From: Pogonophryne albipinna
Taxonomy: Eukaryota > Chordata > Actinopteri > Perciformes > Artedidraconidae
DNA: 64,000 nt
Direction: 5' to 3'
NCBI GenBank assembly: GCA_028583405.1
Contig: CM053256.1
Location: 1,668,424-1,732,423, forward strand
The notes beneath the pieces were generated by a model. It was not told where the DNA came from, ran no database searches, and was given only the letters and a program-made list of their open reading frames with translations. The position numbers were made by a program, and so were the translations under genes. The stretch's first letter is position 1, and each line of letters starts with the position of its first letter. Of the stretch, positions 1 to 13,671 are shown in pieces.

Positions 1-162
1 GCAGTAGTAGTAAAAGTACTTTAATGGTAGCATTTTGCCTTTTTAAAGTATAGTTCCCTTTCATAAGAATGCAATACAGAGGTCTGTCTGTCATATCAGA
101 ATGTTTTATATAGGATTTTCAGACAATTGTGTTCCTGACAATCACTGACAAACTGTAATTAG

Positions 163-959
163 TAGTGGTGCACGATAATTATCGGCCCGATAATTATCGG
201 TCCGATATTAGGAATGATGACGTCCTCCCGATAAACCCGAGTAAAAAAAAAGAAAAAATACTGCGGTGTGGGTGGATTGGGATGAGGGGCGCTTGTTTTT
301 CACTCGGCTCCTCCCGTTTTGCCAGTACTGTGGTATTAGTGGTTTAGGAAGAGGGGAGTTTTTCACAAATCCAGCGCTCCCTAACTCATGCCTGGCTGTG
401 ACGTAAATGGTGTGCGGCCGTGAAGCCAGGACAGTAAACAAACATGTCGTCGGTAGTATGGGACTATTTCAAAGTTTCAGAGTTAGATAGTTCGCTTGCT
501 ATTTGTATTAACAAATGCAATGCAGAAGTTCCACGAGGAGGGAAAAAGGCAACAAGCTATAATACTTCCAACCTGATTAGTCACCTGAAACATCGCCATC
601 GCTACGATGGTGTGTTAAAAGCGCACGAAGACGCCTGCGCTGCTAAACTAGCGGCGAATCCAAAGCCAGCTGCAAAGGCACCGGGGCTTTTACCTATCGA
701 CGAGGCTTTTGAAAAAGGCAAGAACTTTATTTGGGAAAATAAATATGGTCACTTTGAAGAGTCAAAACTGTTCTTGGCTTTGTTTTGTTCATAGTAGTAA
801 TGCTCATGTCATTTGCTCACTACTAGTCTTTTTTTTACCACCAGGTGTGCAAAAACTACAGGTACATTTAATATATATATTATATTATTATCGGTATCAG
901 TCTTGAGAAGCAGGAAGTTATCGGTATCGGTTTCAAAAAACCAATATCGTGCCTCCCTA
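163..959 (+). mobile_element. Non-autonomous hAT element with BED-finger remnant
   Basis: The ends form an imperfect terminal inverted repeat: left TAGTGGTGCACGATA and right, read inward, TAGGGAGGCACGATA. They are flanked by an exact 8 bp target-site duplication GTAATTAG (155-162 and 960-967), the size made by hAT transposases. Subterminal TATCGG-type repeats flank the core. At 444-794 there is an ORF starting MSSVVWDYFKVSELDSS and containing SNLISHLKHRH, which resembles the N-terminal BED zinc finger of ZBED/hAT transposases. The catalytic DDE/RNase H part is absent, so the element is an internally deleted derivative. The exact duplication suggests a fairly recent insertion. Confidence 0.85.
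444..794 (+). pseudogene. Truncated hAT transposase, BED zinc-finger part
   Basis: The 116-codon ORF holds a BED-type DNA-binding segment (VVWDYFKV near the start, then SHLKHRH) and a short linker ending LPIDEAFEKGKNF, and then stops. Full hAT transposases are about 600 residues or more, so only the DNA-binding head is kept. A peptide of this kind could in principle compete for element ends, but nothing here shows that it is expressed. It lies wholly inside the hAT element at 163-959. Confidence 0.6.
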
Positions 960-1058
960 GTAATTAGTAATTTAACAGTATGTTTACATTATAGACATGA
1001 CACACAAAATATATGGCAAACAATGATATTTCATCATTAAGTCAATAATCAAGCAATA

Positions 1059-1748
1059 TAGGGATGCTCCGATCGATCGGTCACCGATCGAGATCGGCCG
1101 ATACTCACTCTCTACCGATCGATCGGTGCTCTCTAAACATGCCGATCACATGACGTAAAATACATGACACTTTTCTCTGTGTGCGGCAAAACAAGCTCGC
1201 CAAAATGGCTTCACCGGTCTGGCATTATTTTAAGGTGTCCGAAAAAGACAGTAAAATAGCGGTATGCAACGTGTGTGAAGCAGAAATCCTGCAGCTCCGC
1301 CCGCCGGACCGGTGAGCGGAGCGAAACACACAAGTTAGACCTAACACACTTGGCTATTTTATCTACCTCTGGAACAAGCTAAACTAGTCATTATAAATAT
1401 ATGTATTCTTCACTGTCGGGTCACTCATTACTGGATCAGTGAGCTGCATGAGATACTGACAGGCTGTCAGGAGGGAGAGAGAGGGAGAGAGGAAAAGACA
1501 GCGCTTCCGCTCATTTCTCCCGTGTTATTATCCAAAGTGAATGTAAACTTGAATAATGTACATCATTTGAATGTAATAATTAAGATGATTGTTGTTTGTG
1601 GAAGCTCCAGTGAATGAGCCCCATTAACTGAGTTTTACACATCACTTTAAATCTTCCATTTAAAGTGATGTTTAAATCTTCCATTTAGGCCCCGCCCACT
1701 CGATCGGATCGGCGATCGGCCCCGAAATTGGCGATCGGAGCATCCCTA
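1059..1748 (+). mobile_element. Second non-autonomous hAT element (CGATCGG-rich ends)
   Basis: The terminal inverted repeats TAGGGATGCTCCGATCG and CGATCGGAGCATCCCTA are perfect complements. They are flanked by the exact 8 bp duplication AAGCAATA (1051-1058 and 1749-1756). The subterminal regions are dense in CGATCGG. At about 1205-1290 the sequence encodes SPVWHYFKVSEKDSKIAVC, the start of a BED finger homologous to the one in the neighbouring element, after which the frame is lost. A microsatellite-like GAGAGAGG run lies at about 1475. Confidence 0.88.
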
Positions 1749-1756
1749 AAGCAATA

Positions 1757-2424
1757 CATTAAACACAATTCAGGACCCACTTGTATCTTTACATTAAAAG
1801 AAAATACATCATTAAAACACTCAAATGTACTACAAGATGCCCCAGATTGGAGCTGCAACAATTACTAAATTAATGAATTATTTGCTAACTATTAAATTAC
1901 AACTATTTGGAAAATCAATGAATCGTTTTAAGTCACTTTTAAAATGTGAATATTTTCCGGTTTATATTCTTCTATGACAGTGAACTGAATATTTTTTGGT
2001 TGTGGAAAAAACAAGACATTTGAAGATATCACCTTGGTATTATGGACCACAAAAAACTATCGATTAAACAAGAAAATAATGGACAGATCAACGATAATGA
2101 AAATAATTGTTTGCTGCCGCCCTACTGCAGCAGATTAAAATTACAATCTGATTAAAAGCAGACTGTTAAACTCACATTTAATAATAATTTATTTTAAATG
2201 TTCTCAGAACAATGCAGTGAACAGGGAAAATCTCTAGAATCTGCAAATGTGTATTGCTTGTACTTGTAGCATGCTAAAACTATGTTTAAATAACATTTAC
2301 TTGTTTCCATAGCATATTTATTGATCATTTTTATTCAAACTTTTTTAAGAATGTTGACTCAAGCTTTATTGACCAATTCACAAATAACTTAAGTATCCCT
2401 AATGTGAACAACTACTGCCATGTT
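1757..2424. other. Gene-free stretch with a probable MITE
   Basis: About 1850-2125 looks like a dispersed repeat with weak inverted ends (GCTGCAACAATTA at the left, TAATTGTTTGCTGC at the right) and an AT-rich core of imperfect ATTAAT/ATCGATT motifs. The rest is AT-rich DNA in which no coding exon was recognised. Confidence 0.4.
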
Positions 2425-2755
2425 TTAATCTCTCTCAATTGAGTTTGGTAAATCACACACAAACACTTTCTCAGCACATTCTATGACAACACACTTGTGG
2501 TGTAATCTATGTACTGCAATCAGTTCCATTTGTGATCTGTCACCTGGTCTGATGCAGGCAATGTGTGGCACAGACACCCTTTGTGGGAAGGCAGCCAGAA
2601 GTGTGTAAAATAGGATGAAAAGCAAGGCAAGTTCACTTTGTCCATCTACATCATAAGAGAGAATCTGATGCAACTCTCCCCGAGATCCATCAGACAGTCT
2701 GATGCACCAGTCATTGCGTCTCTTTGCTCGACTGTAACCACGGCTGGTACACTAT
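2425..2755 (-). CDS. Possible terminal exon of an unidentified protein
   Basis: An open frame runs on the minus strand from a potential AG acceptor just above 2755 to a stop at about 2425, roughly 109 codons. It contains NDWCIRLSDGSRGELHQIL, a hydrophobic stretch LALLFILFYTLLAAFP, and ends CDLPNSIERD. The composition looks protein-like. It loosely recalls C-terminal segments of uncharacterised, transposon-associated teleost proteins, but I cannot name a family. It points away from the promoter-like region at about 2.95 kb and could be the end of a divergent transcript or a transposon remnant. Confidence 0.3.
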
Positions 2756-2949
2756 AAAAAAGGATTTTGGAGGGTAGTATATATTATCCAAGCAAATCAT
2801 TTAAATTGTACTCAAGGTATATAAGTGAGCATTGTTAGTATATATGAATGGGTAAACTCTACCTACACTACCTAATTTCTGACAGTACCAACTGAAACAC
2901 AAACAATCTGGCTATAATCTACTTGAAGACATTAGGCCCACACTGCCCC

Positions 2950-3033
2950 TTTGCGCATGCGTCTGCGGCGATTCTTGGCTGCAGGCTAGAGGAACGGTTC
3001 TCTTTCGCGCCTCCCTCCTCCTGGTGTGTGGAA
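2950..3033 (+). promoter_or_regulatory. Promoter-like region: NRF1 motif and TOP-like start
   Basis: A match to the NRF1 palindrome (TGCGCATGCGT, 2952-2962) is followed by a GC-rich stretch and a pyrimidine tract TTCTCTTTCGCGCCTCCC typical of terminal-oligopyrimidine transcription starts. An ATG with a purine at -3 follows at 3034, and a consensus splice donor comes ten bases after that ATG. This is the usual layout of a short first exon of a housekeeping gene. Assignment as a promoter is inference from motifs only. Confidence 0.5.
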
Positions 3034-6000
3034 ATGTTGGAAGGTAAGATATTACTGTCTATCATGTCCTACATATAAATGTTCATGTTTTTTGAGGTTC
3101 ATCACAAGACTTGTTGTCTGCTTGCTTCACTGTTAGACAAAGAATTTAAGTTTGTTCTCATCTATTACTCACTGGAAGTCGGTCACTGATGCTAGATAGC
3201 TGTAGCTAACATAGGAGCTAAGAGTAAAGCGCTATGATGCTTAGCTCCATATTGTTAATAATTGTTATTACAGCAATAATGTGCATGTTGACGGCATGCC
3301 GTCTGAAATGAGTTAAGCGTCATGGCGACAGTTGTATGTTAATGTAAGCTAACCAGCCAAGTTGTGTTTCACGTTAGCATTGTGCATGCTTAGCAGAGAA
3401 GGCTATTGTTTGCTAGCTAAGTACTAACAAGAACAGCGCGCGGAAGGCGGCATTCGTTTAAATCAACCTTTGAAGTTGGTCGTCCTCTATATAATGTGTG
3501 TTTGTCCAATGTTATTTTCCACACAGTATCCAATGGACATGCATACGTGATGCACACTGCAAAAATCAGTAGCCATTTATTAAATAGCATGTCAGTTCAA
3601 GTTATATGACGAACTCCGACCCGGTTGAGTAGTATTGAGTACAGTAACGGTTTGCGGCGGACACATTCAAATGATGCACAAGTATCTAAGTTGAAGCTAG
3701 CTTATAGCATCTCTCTTACGGCTCGTCCACACTACAGCTTCAAAAAAAGCTTGAAGCTGGGCGCGTCTGAAGCTTGGGGATTTTATTCAAGCACCGCGAC
3801 CAACAACCAATCACATGAATCTCCCGCCCCCGACATACAAAGCAAAAAAACCCGGGGGATTTTATGCGAGCAATATATATATATATAAACTATATATATA
3901 AACTCCCCAAACATGCGAAAACCTACCAGTTTCACCTACTGTCTCTGCCACCTCCCTCCATGACTGGTTCTTCCGGTTTGTATCCCGGTAGGTGAAGAGG
4001 GTTTGGTCATACAAAACCGGGTGATTTGCTACGGCGATAATTAGTTTCTCCTCTATCTTTTTTTGAAATATAGAAATCAACGGCGGGATATCTCTCCCAG
4101 CTTAGACGCGGTTTGATTGGCTAGGGCTTGAGTTGTCAGATTTTCAGAAACGGGATTTGATTGGCTGGCGCTGGCTACTCCGGCGTCTCCGGCGGAGACG
4201 GACCGCTATGCTACCCACAATTCAGTTCGGCGAAAAGCGAGGCAACGTGACGTCACCCCATTCAAAGTGAATGGGCAGACGCGTTGGAAACTGTTTTTGA
4301 AGCTGTCGACGCTGTAGTGTGGACGCAGCGTAAGTCTATCTAACGTCGGCCGCCAGTTTCCTCGTGGGTCTGTCCGGGTAATATATACTATATATATTGT
4401 TGTGTTCGGTCGCTCTATGTGCTTAACAATGGTGAGAGTGAAATACAGTTTGTCCCGTTTGATGAATGGGACACGGTGTTGTTAAACTCCAGCCCCGGCG
4501 CGCGTGAACAAGGAGCATTCATATGAGCATTCTTATGAGCGTGCATGAAACGATAAATACTGAGACAACTATCTTGCGACTATCTCTTACGGCCCGTCCA
4601 CACCACAGCTTCGACAGCTTCAAAAACGGTTTCCAACACGTCTGCCCATTCACTTTGAATGGGGTGACGTCACTTTTCGCCGAACTGCATTGTGGGAAGC
4701 AGAGCAGAGCTGTCCTGGCGTTTCAGGCTGCAAAAGTTGAGCAATGTTCAACTTTTGAAGCTTCTGAAGCTTTCGGTGGAAGCGTCAGCCAATCAAATCA
4801 TATGCCAGTACAAGCTCTAGCCAATCAAACCGCTGCTTGTGTGTCAGGGGCGGGAGATTCATGTGATTGGTTGTTGGTCGAGCTTCAGACACGCCCAGCT
4901 CCAAGCTTGTTTTGAAGCTGTATTGTGGCCGGTCCACACAGCGGCGTGCGTTGAAGCTTACAACGCTTCTGCCCATTCACTTTGAATGGGGTGACGTCAC
5001 TTTTAGCCGAACTGCATTTTGGGAAGCGACGTGGAGCGTTGCTGGCGTTGCTCGCTTCAAAAGTTGAGCAATGTTCAACTTTTGGCGCCTCGGCAGAAGC
5101 GTCAGCCAATGAAATCCCGTTTATGCAAATCTGCCAGTACAAGCGCTAGCCAATCAAACCGCGTGTATACTGGGAGAAACTACGCAGGTAATTTCCTCAT
5201 ATTCCAAAAAATGGAGGGAAAATTCATTGTAGCGGTAGTGAATCACCCGGTGCTGTACGATCAGTATCTGTTCATCTACCGGGATACAAACCGGAGGAAC
5301 GAGGCATGGAGGGAGGTGGCAGAGACAGTGGGTGAAACTGGTAGGTTTTCGCCTGTTTGGGGATTTTATATCCAGTTTACTTCGTTTTAACATTGCTATT
5401 GCTTTGTATGTCGGGGGCGGGAGATTCATGTGATTGGTTGTTGGTCGCAAAAAATCCACAAGCTTCAGACACGCCCACCGCCAAGCGTCAACACACGCTG
5501 CTGTGTGGACGATCCGTTAGTGAAAAATAACCATCGTATATTCAGCCAAGCCACAGTAATAATGATTTATGATTCATTTGTCTTTTTTGAGGTATAGCTG
5601 CAGCAATAGCCTATAGACTTATGTTTACATTAAGCTTACTGTATATTATCGTGACTACTGGATAGATTGCCACGGAGCAGAGCCAAAGCTCATTGTTATA
5701 TATTTTAGGATTTTTCTACATATAAATGTTTCATTGTGTTATTTTTTGGTAATGTTCAGTGTAAGAAATGTGAATATAAGTGTAACATCCTCAGAGACAG
5801 CACCTAAGTCCTATACATTTTAAATCCTGCAGACAATTCGTAGTGGAGTGGAGGTGGTGACCCTCAGCCCACGTGTCAGTGTCTTCAAGGAGAGATGGCC
5901 TGGTTTATTCAATGAGGCTCAGGTGAGAACGTTACGTTTATTTGTTTCCATTTCAACTCACTGTTGTCAGAGTTGTGAGTAATGAGTGTTGTCCCCTATG

Positions 6001-8626
6001 CTTTTCATTAGATCAAGGAGGAGTTCCGACACATAACAACTCTTTCACTGGAAGAGACTTTGATGCTGAAACTGGATGGGTACACTAACACCACATCGCT
6101 CCAGCTGATGCGTGCCAAAGGAGGAGATGCTGGCTCCAGGATGTGCCCTCTTCTGAGCACAATTGATGAGGTACATGCTGCTATCATTGCAACACTTTTT
6201 ACTTGTGTTAATCATACTGTAGGTATCCAGTGTAATATTAATTAATACTATTTTTGAACCTTTTCTGCTACCCCTTCTTTGTTACCATCAACATTCTGTG
6301 GAGAAGGATCTGCGAACTCTCGAACCTGTGAGCCAGCCATTCCACCACTGACACCACCAGGGCAAAACACCACTTCAGAGAGGGAGCCCGATCAGCCGAT
6401 CCATTGCCCAAGGCATATGGAAAAAAAGGATGGGAAGGTACACCTTTTTTCCATAGGTTCTTGTTCTGCTCGATCCCAAATTGGTGTCTAAATCAGTAGT
6501 GTGCATGTCAACACTTGTGTGTTAGTTCTTAGGCATTAGGGGTGTTGAAAATAATCGTTTCTACGATGCATTGCGATGCGGACGTGGACGATTCGGTATC
6601 GATGCAGTGACGGAAGATAATCGGTTATAGCGTAGTAACGTTGCTTCCTGATTTTCCGGCCGCGGCTTTACTATAACGTTTTTTTTTTCTGTCACTTTAA
6701 TATCAAATCGGTCGGTGACGCAGAGATCAGGGAACAGACGTGACAGCGGCACAGCAACACCAAACACGGAGCAGTCTGCTTTATCCACAACACAACACCA
6801 CCAGTCCAGAACCAACAGCAGAAGGACCTGCTCTGAATCACTCCGTGTCGCTGTGGCACAGGGATTTATGTTTTTCAAAAATAATCGCGTTACAATCATG
6901 TCAGGTTTTTGGTGGATTTAATTAAGTCTTGGATTGCAAAGTATGAATGTCCTCTAGCAATTTTCAGACGATATATACGTGTGTAAAGTTTGTGAAGGCA
7001 GGAGGAAAAAAGCTCCCGCGATCACCGTCTCCTCTCCGTTCCTCCAAACCCCGCCCCCTCCCTGAAAATAATGAGTGACAGGCTGATAGTGACCTGATAG
7101 AAACTTTATTATTCACTTAATCACTGAGATATAATGAAGCTAACTTAATCTCATACATTCATGGGATTTATGTAACAGTAAGACAGAGAATGTAAGTGTG
7201 CACCCACATGCAGTATTTTTGTTTGTATATGCTATTGTAAATACTCCTGTTGTCTTCTGTGTTCAGACTCAAGTCCTGTGTGTGATGCCACATTCAGGAC
7301 ATTCAGTGTCCTTTTTTTAACAGAAGACCGTTGCTAGAAGCTGCAGCTAGACTGCAGAAGCATTATTTTTTTTGTTTTTGAGGATGGAACAACTTCACAC
7401 ACAGATATAGGGAGGCTAGACCTATACAATTCATTTATTTTGGTTTATAAATTAATGTCAAGACATTTATGTTATTGATTTCTGAAGCACTTTCTAAATA
7501 ATAAAAAGAGAGTTCATATGTATTTACTGCATGTATGCATTGATGAAAAATAAGCCATGTGCAGTAATATAGAAAATTGAGGATACAACGCATTGGTATG
7601 AATCATGATGCATCGTGATATCGAATTGAATCGAATCGTTGACAGGATAATCGAATCGAATCGTGAGACCAGTGAAGATGCACAGCCCTATTAGGCATGG
7701 CATACATTTGTGACCATTTTGGCAAGTTATTGGACTAACAGACAAGTTATAAACTGAGCTCTATGGGGGTCTTTAAAACTAACGCGTGTCGCGCAGCATG
7801 CTCACAGACATAGATTGCGCAATAATGCATTGCGCACCATGGAGGTGCAGTGCAGGCATATTGTCATTCAAGAGATGCATAGGTCTTTTGGAAAACATGT
7901 TTTTCTTTTAGCCTATTTACCTCGTTAACGTAAATAATACTCATTACATTGACACATGCATTATTTGTGATTAAAATAATGGTTGTTGGTAGGCCTAATT
8001 TATTAGTGACCCCCACAGATCTATGATTTCACTATGTCCTTATGGGAGCTCAGCTCCCATGGCTCCCACATAACTCGAACCCTGTCTACACCCAGGGGCG
8101 GACTGGCCATCGGGACGTTCGGGACAAATCCCGATGGGCCGTTACTGAAGTGGGCCGGTCGGACGATTTGGGACAGTGGTACCGAAATGGGCCGGTAGTC
8201 CCAGTCCGACCCTGTCTACACCCCTATGCACTGCCATTTCCCCACGTAAACATAACAGTCTGCAATGAAACGGTTGTGTCCTGTATGCTCCACTTCCTAC
8301 TTGGCGAACCGTTGACTTGATCGTGCACACGAGATACTTTTTGATGACCCGGCCTTTAGAGGCTCCGCAATTGTCATCCAGCTAGAGGCAATAACATAAC
8401 ATTGGCTTGACTGATGCAATGTTCAAAACTAAATTTGATACATTTTTCTTTTTCATCTCACAGTGCACATATTTAAGTAAGCATAACACAAAGCTAAAAG
8501 TTTCCTTTCTCTTTTCAAGAGTGCTTCAGAAACGTGGAGAAGACCAAGAGGGAGAAGTTGGCCGGTTACTTCATTTCGCAAAAGATACAGGACCTCGTGA
8601 AAAAGGGGAAGAAACAGTCGAAGTAA
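3034..8626 (+). CDS. Candidate two-exon small protein (38 aa), unidentified
   Basis: Exon 1 would be 3034-3043 (ATG TTG GAA G, then donor GTAAGA) behind the NRF1/TOP-like promoter. Exon 2 would be 8520-8626, preceded by a strong polypyrimidine acceptor (TTTCTCTTTTCAAG) and ending with TAA. The phases fit and give a 38-residue, lysine-rich, probably helical peptide: MLEECFRNVEKTKREK, then LAGYFISQKIQDLVKKGKKQ, then a short end. The 5.5 kb intron is filled with transposons. I do not recognise the protein. Exon 2 may instead be the last exon of a longer gene whose other exons I missed, and joining these two exons is inference. Confidence 0.3.
3717..4335 (-). mobile_element. Non-autonomous PIF/Harbinger-like element with MADF exon
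   Basis: The ends carry inverted repeats around CGTCCACACTACAGC (about 3725) and GCTGTAGTGTGGACG (about 4310), next to TTA/TAA, which fits the TWA target preference of PIF/Harbinger. On the minus strand, about 3900-4080 encodes a MADF-like segment (IIAVANHPVLYDQ, then NQSWREVAETVGETG) followed by a splice-donor-like GTAGGTTTT. MADF/Myb-like proteins accompany Harbinger transposases. The transposase itself is missing. The element is in opposite orientation to its relatives at 4583-5520. Confidence 0.65.
4583..4932 (+). mobile_element. Short Harbinger-like MITE copy
   Basis: It begins in TTACGGCCCGTCCACACC with the CACAGCTTC end motif and carries the family internal block around CCCATTCACTTTGAATGGGG and GTGACGTCAC. 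It ends at about 4930 in TTGAAGCTGTATTGTGG. It is directly joined to a longer copy at 4933, giving a tandem pair. It contains no MADF exon, so it is shorter than its neighbours. Confidence 0.6.
4933..5517 (+). mobile_element. Harbinger-like element with MADF-domain exon
   Basis: It starts at GTCCACACAGCGGC and ends at GCTGCTGTGTGGAC, followed by CGTTA. It shares the internal block around CCCATTCACTTTGAATGGGG with the adjacent copies. From 5211 an ORF starts MEGKFIVAVVNHPVLYDQ and continues with EAWREVAETVGETG. This is a MADF domain with the conserved hydrophobic, LYD and W positions, followed by a donor-like GTAGGTTTT. This and the copy at 3.7-4.3 kb therefore keep the same exon with its donor, which implies internal deletion from an autonomous parent. 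Confidence 0.65.
5211..5351 (+). pseudogene. MADF-domain exon fragment (Harbinger accessory protein)
   Basis: The 47-codon segment starts at an ATG and matches the N-terminal half of a MADF DNA-binding domain, with the pattern hydrophobic-x-HPVLYD, YRD, and WREVAETVG. It ends at a GTAGGT donor, and no downstream exon with matching phase was found nearby; the exon at 5831 needs a different phase. It lies inside the element at 4933-5517. Confidence 0.5.
5518..5830. other. Gene-free stretch
   Basis: AT-rich DNA between the Harbinger-like copies and the next candidate exon. No coding signal, repeat end or regulatory motif was recognised. Confidence 0.4.
5831..6170 (+). pseudogene. Two exons of an uncharacterised teleost multicopy family (SAMD3-like)
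   Basis: Exon A (5831-5922) encodes RSGVEVVTLSPRVSVFKERW and PGLFNEAQ and ends at a GTGAGA donor. Exon B (6012-6170) follows a TTAG acceptor and encodes IKEEFRHITTLSLEETLMLK, then LMRAKGGDAGSRMCPLLSTIDE, and ends at a GTACATG donor. Both are in frame across the intron. The pattern (ERWP.LF, then I..EF..IT...LEE, then KGG.AG) is what I recall from a large teleost family often named SAMD3-like or left uncharacterised. No upstream SAM domain or convincing next exon was found; a possible exon at about 6280-6440 is open but in the wrong phase. It may be a remnant. Confidence 0.45.
6537..7690 (+). mobile_element. Third non-autonomous hAT element
   Basis: The left end is TAGGGGTGTTGAAAATAATCG and the right end, read inward, TAGGGCTGTGC. 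They are flanked by the exact 8 bp duplication TTAGGCAT (6529-6536 and 7691-7698). Subterminal GATGCATCG and TCGAATCGAATCG repeats occur near both ends, typical of hAT transposase-binding arrays. The roughly 1.15 kb core shows no transposase frame. Confidence 0.87.
8085..8225. repeat. Dispersed repeat with GGACTGGCCATCGGGA motif
   Basis: The block beginning CAGGGGCGGACTGGCCATCGG has an internal inverted partner (GTAGTCCCAGTCCGACCCTG). A related inverted motif, CGATGGCCAGTCCGGGACTG, occurs at about 20330-20350. It is therefore a multi-copy repeat, probably the end of a DNA transposon. Confidence 0.5.
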
Positions 8627-8866
8627 AAATCTGAAGGAATGGGTGTTTGATGTTTTCCAATTTGTATTAATGTTCATGTTGTGTGTTATAAATGATGTTC
8701 CTGCTTCTAATCATTTGATGTATGAGTATTTATTTACAGACAATACATTCTATACATTCTGGTACCTTTCTGGTAAGGTAGGTGCTCTGATCTGAAATGA
8801 TAGATGTTCATTGAGCTACTGCAATTGGGTGAGAGTGTTTCATCATCATATATGACCAGCTTAACC

Positions 8867-9280
8867 ATCAAGTAATCCCAGTTAAAGTTCTACTCAAGAT
8901 CATACCAGTCTGACCAGCTAATGGTGACCAGCTAGACCACTGTGACCACCAGCTTTTACCAGCTAAACCAGCTATCCCGACCAGCTAATGGTAACCAGCT
9001 AAACCACTGTGACCAAACCAGCTATCCTGACCAGCTAATGGTGACCAGCTAGACCACTGTGACCACCAGCTTTTACCAGCTAAACCAGCTATCCCGACCA
9101 GCTAATGGTAACCAGCTAGACCACTGTGACCAAACCAGCTAGACCACTGTGACCAAACCAGCTATCCTGACCAGCTAAAGAGTCCAAAACCCCTCTAACC
9201 AGCTAACTAATCCAGCCTAATATTGAACCAGCCTGACCAGCCAGACCAGCCTTGTTGGTCTAAGCTGTTTTTTTCAGCAG
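8867..9280 (+). repeat. Degenerate ACCAGCT tandem repeat / minisatellite
   Basis: About 400 bp are made of variants of ACCAGCTA with higher-order units of roughly 60-65 bp (GACCAGCTAATGGTGACCAG, then CTAGACCACTGTGACC, then ACCAGCTTTTACCAGC), repeated at least three times. The right edge reads TTGTTGGTCTAAGCTG then TTTTTTTCAGCAGGGTG, which looks like a transposon terminus, so the array is probably internal to a mobile element. No coding potential. Confidence 0.75.
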
Positions 9281-9734
9281 GGTGACGCAGAAGCAAGTGC
9301 AAGAAGCAAGTAATAATAATAATGTATTAATAATAATAGAATCAGAAACAGGTTCATTGTCAAGTAGGTTAACACATTCGAGGAATGTGCCTTTGTGTGC
9401 ATGGTGCATACATAAACACAATTAAAGAGGAACAAAAGTAAGAAAAACAACCAAAAAATGAAATAAAAACTAATAAAAAAACTATTATTTGCGGAAAAGG
9501 AAATTCAAAGCGTATTCATATGTTATTATTATTATTGGTGTTATTTAATTTGGGTTGTCCCTGATTTGAACTTCTTTACATTTATTTAAGTAACAATTTG
9601 GATGCAATTAAGGCTTAAACTTAGAAGTTGAGTATTAGTTTATAGAGCATCACAACTCAGGGGATAACTTTGTCCTCTTCAGGCTCCAGCATATTGGTTA
9701 AGCTTAACCTATGTTTTTATGTTTTTACTTTCAG
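9281..9734. other. Stretch upstream of the P450, no anchor exon found
   Basis: This is AT-rich DNA with an AAT microsatellite at about 9310-9340. It was inspected for a CYP4 first exon (signal anchor followed by a proline-rich FPGP-type hinge) and none was seen before the exon-2 acceptor at 9735. Confidence 0.5.
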
Positions 9735-13628
<3,894 letters not shown>

Positions 13629-13665
13629 GTGAAAATGGAAATAACTGTTGAAAAAAAACCTGGCA

Positions 13666-13671
13666 AATAAA
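13666..13671 (+). terminator. CYP4 poly(A) signal
   Basis: AATAAA lies 38 bases past the P450 stop codon, implying a very short 3' UTR. Confidence 0.55.

Noticed and set aside
6279..6491. Open frame after the SAMD3-like exon pair (EGSANSRTCEPAIPPLTPPG) as a third exon
   Set aside because: No acceptor gives the phase needed after exon 6012-6170, which ends at phase 0; the frame that fits hits a stop.
6715..6925. Overlapping ORFs inside the hAT element at 6.5-7.7 kb
   Set aside because: Low-complexity, no domain pattern, and the region is bounded by transposon ends with an exact duplication.
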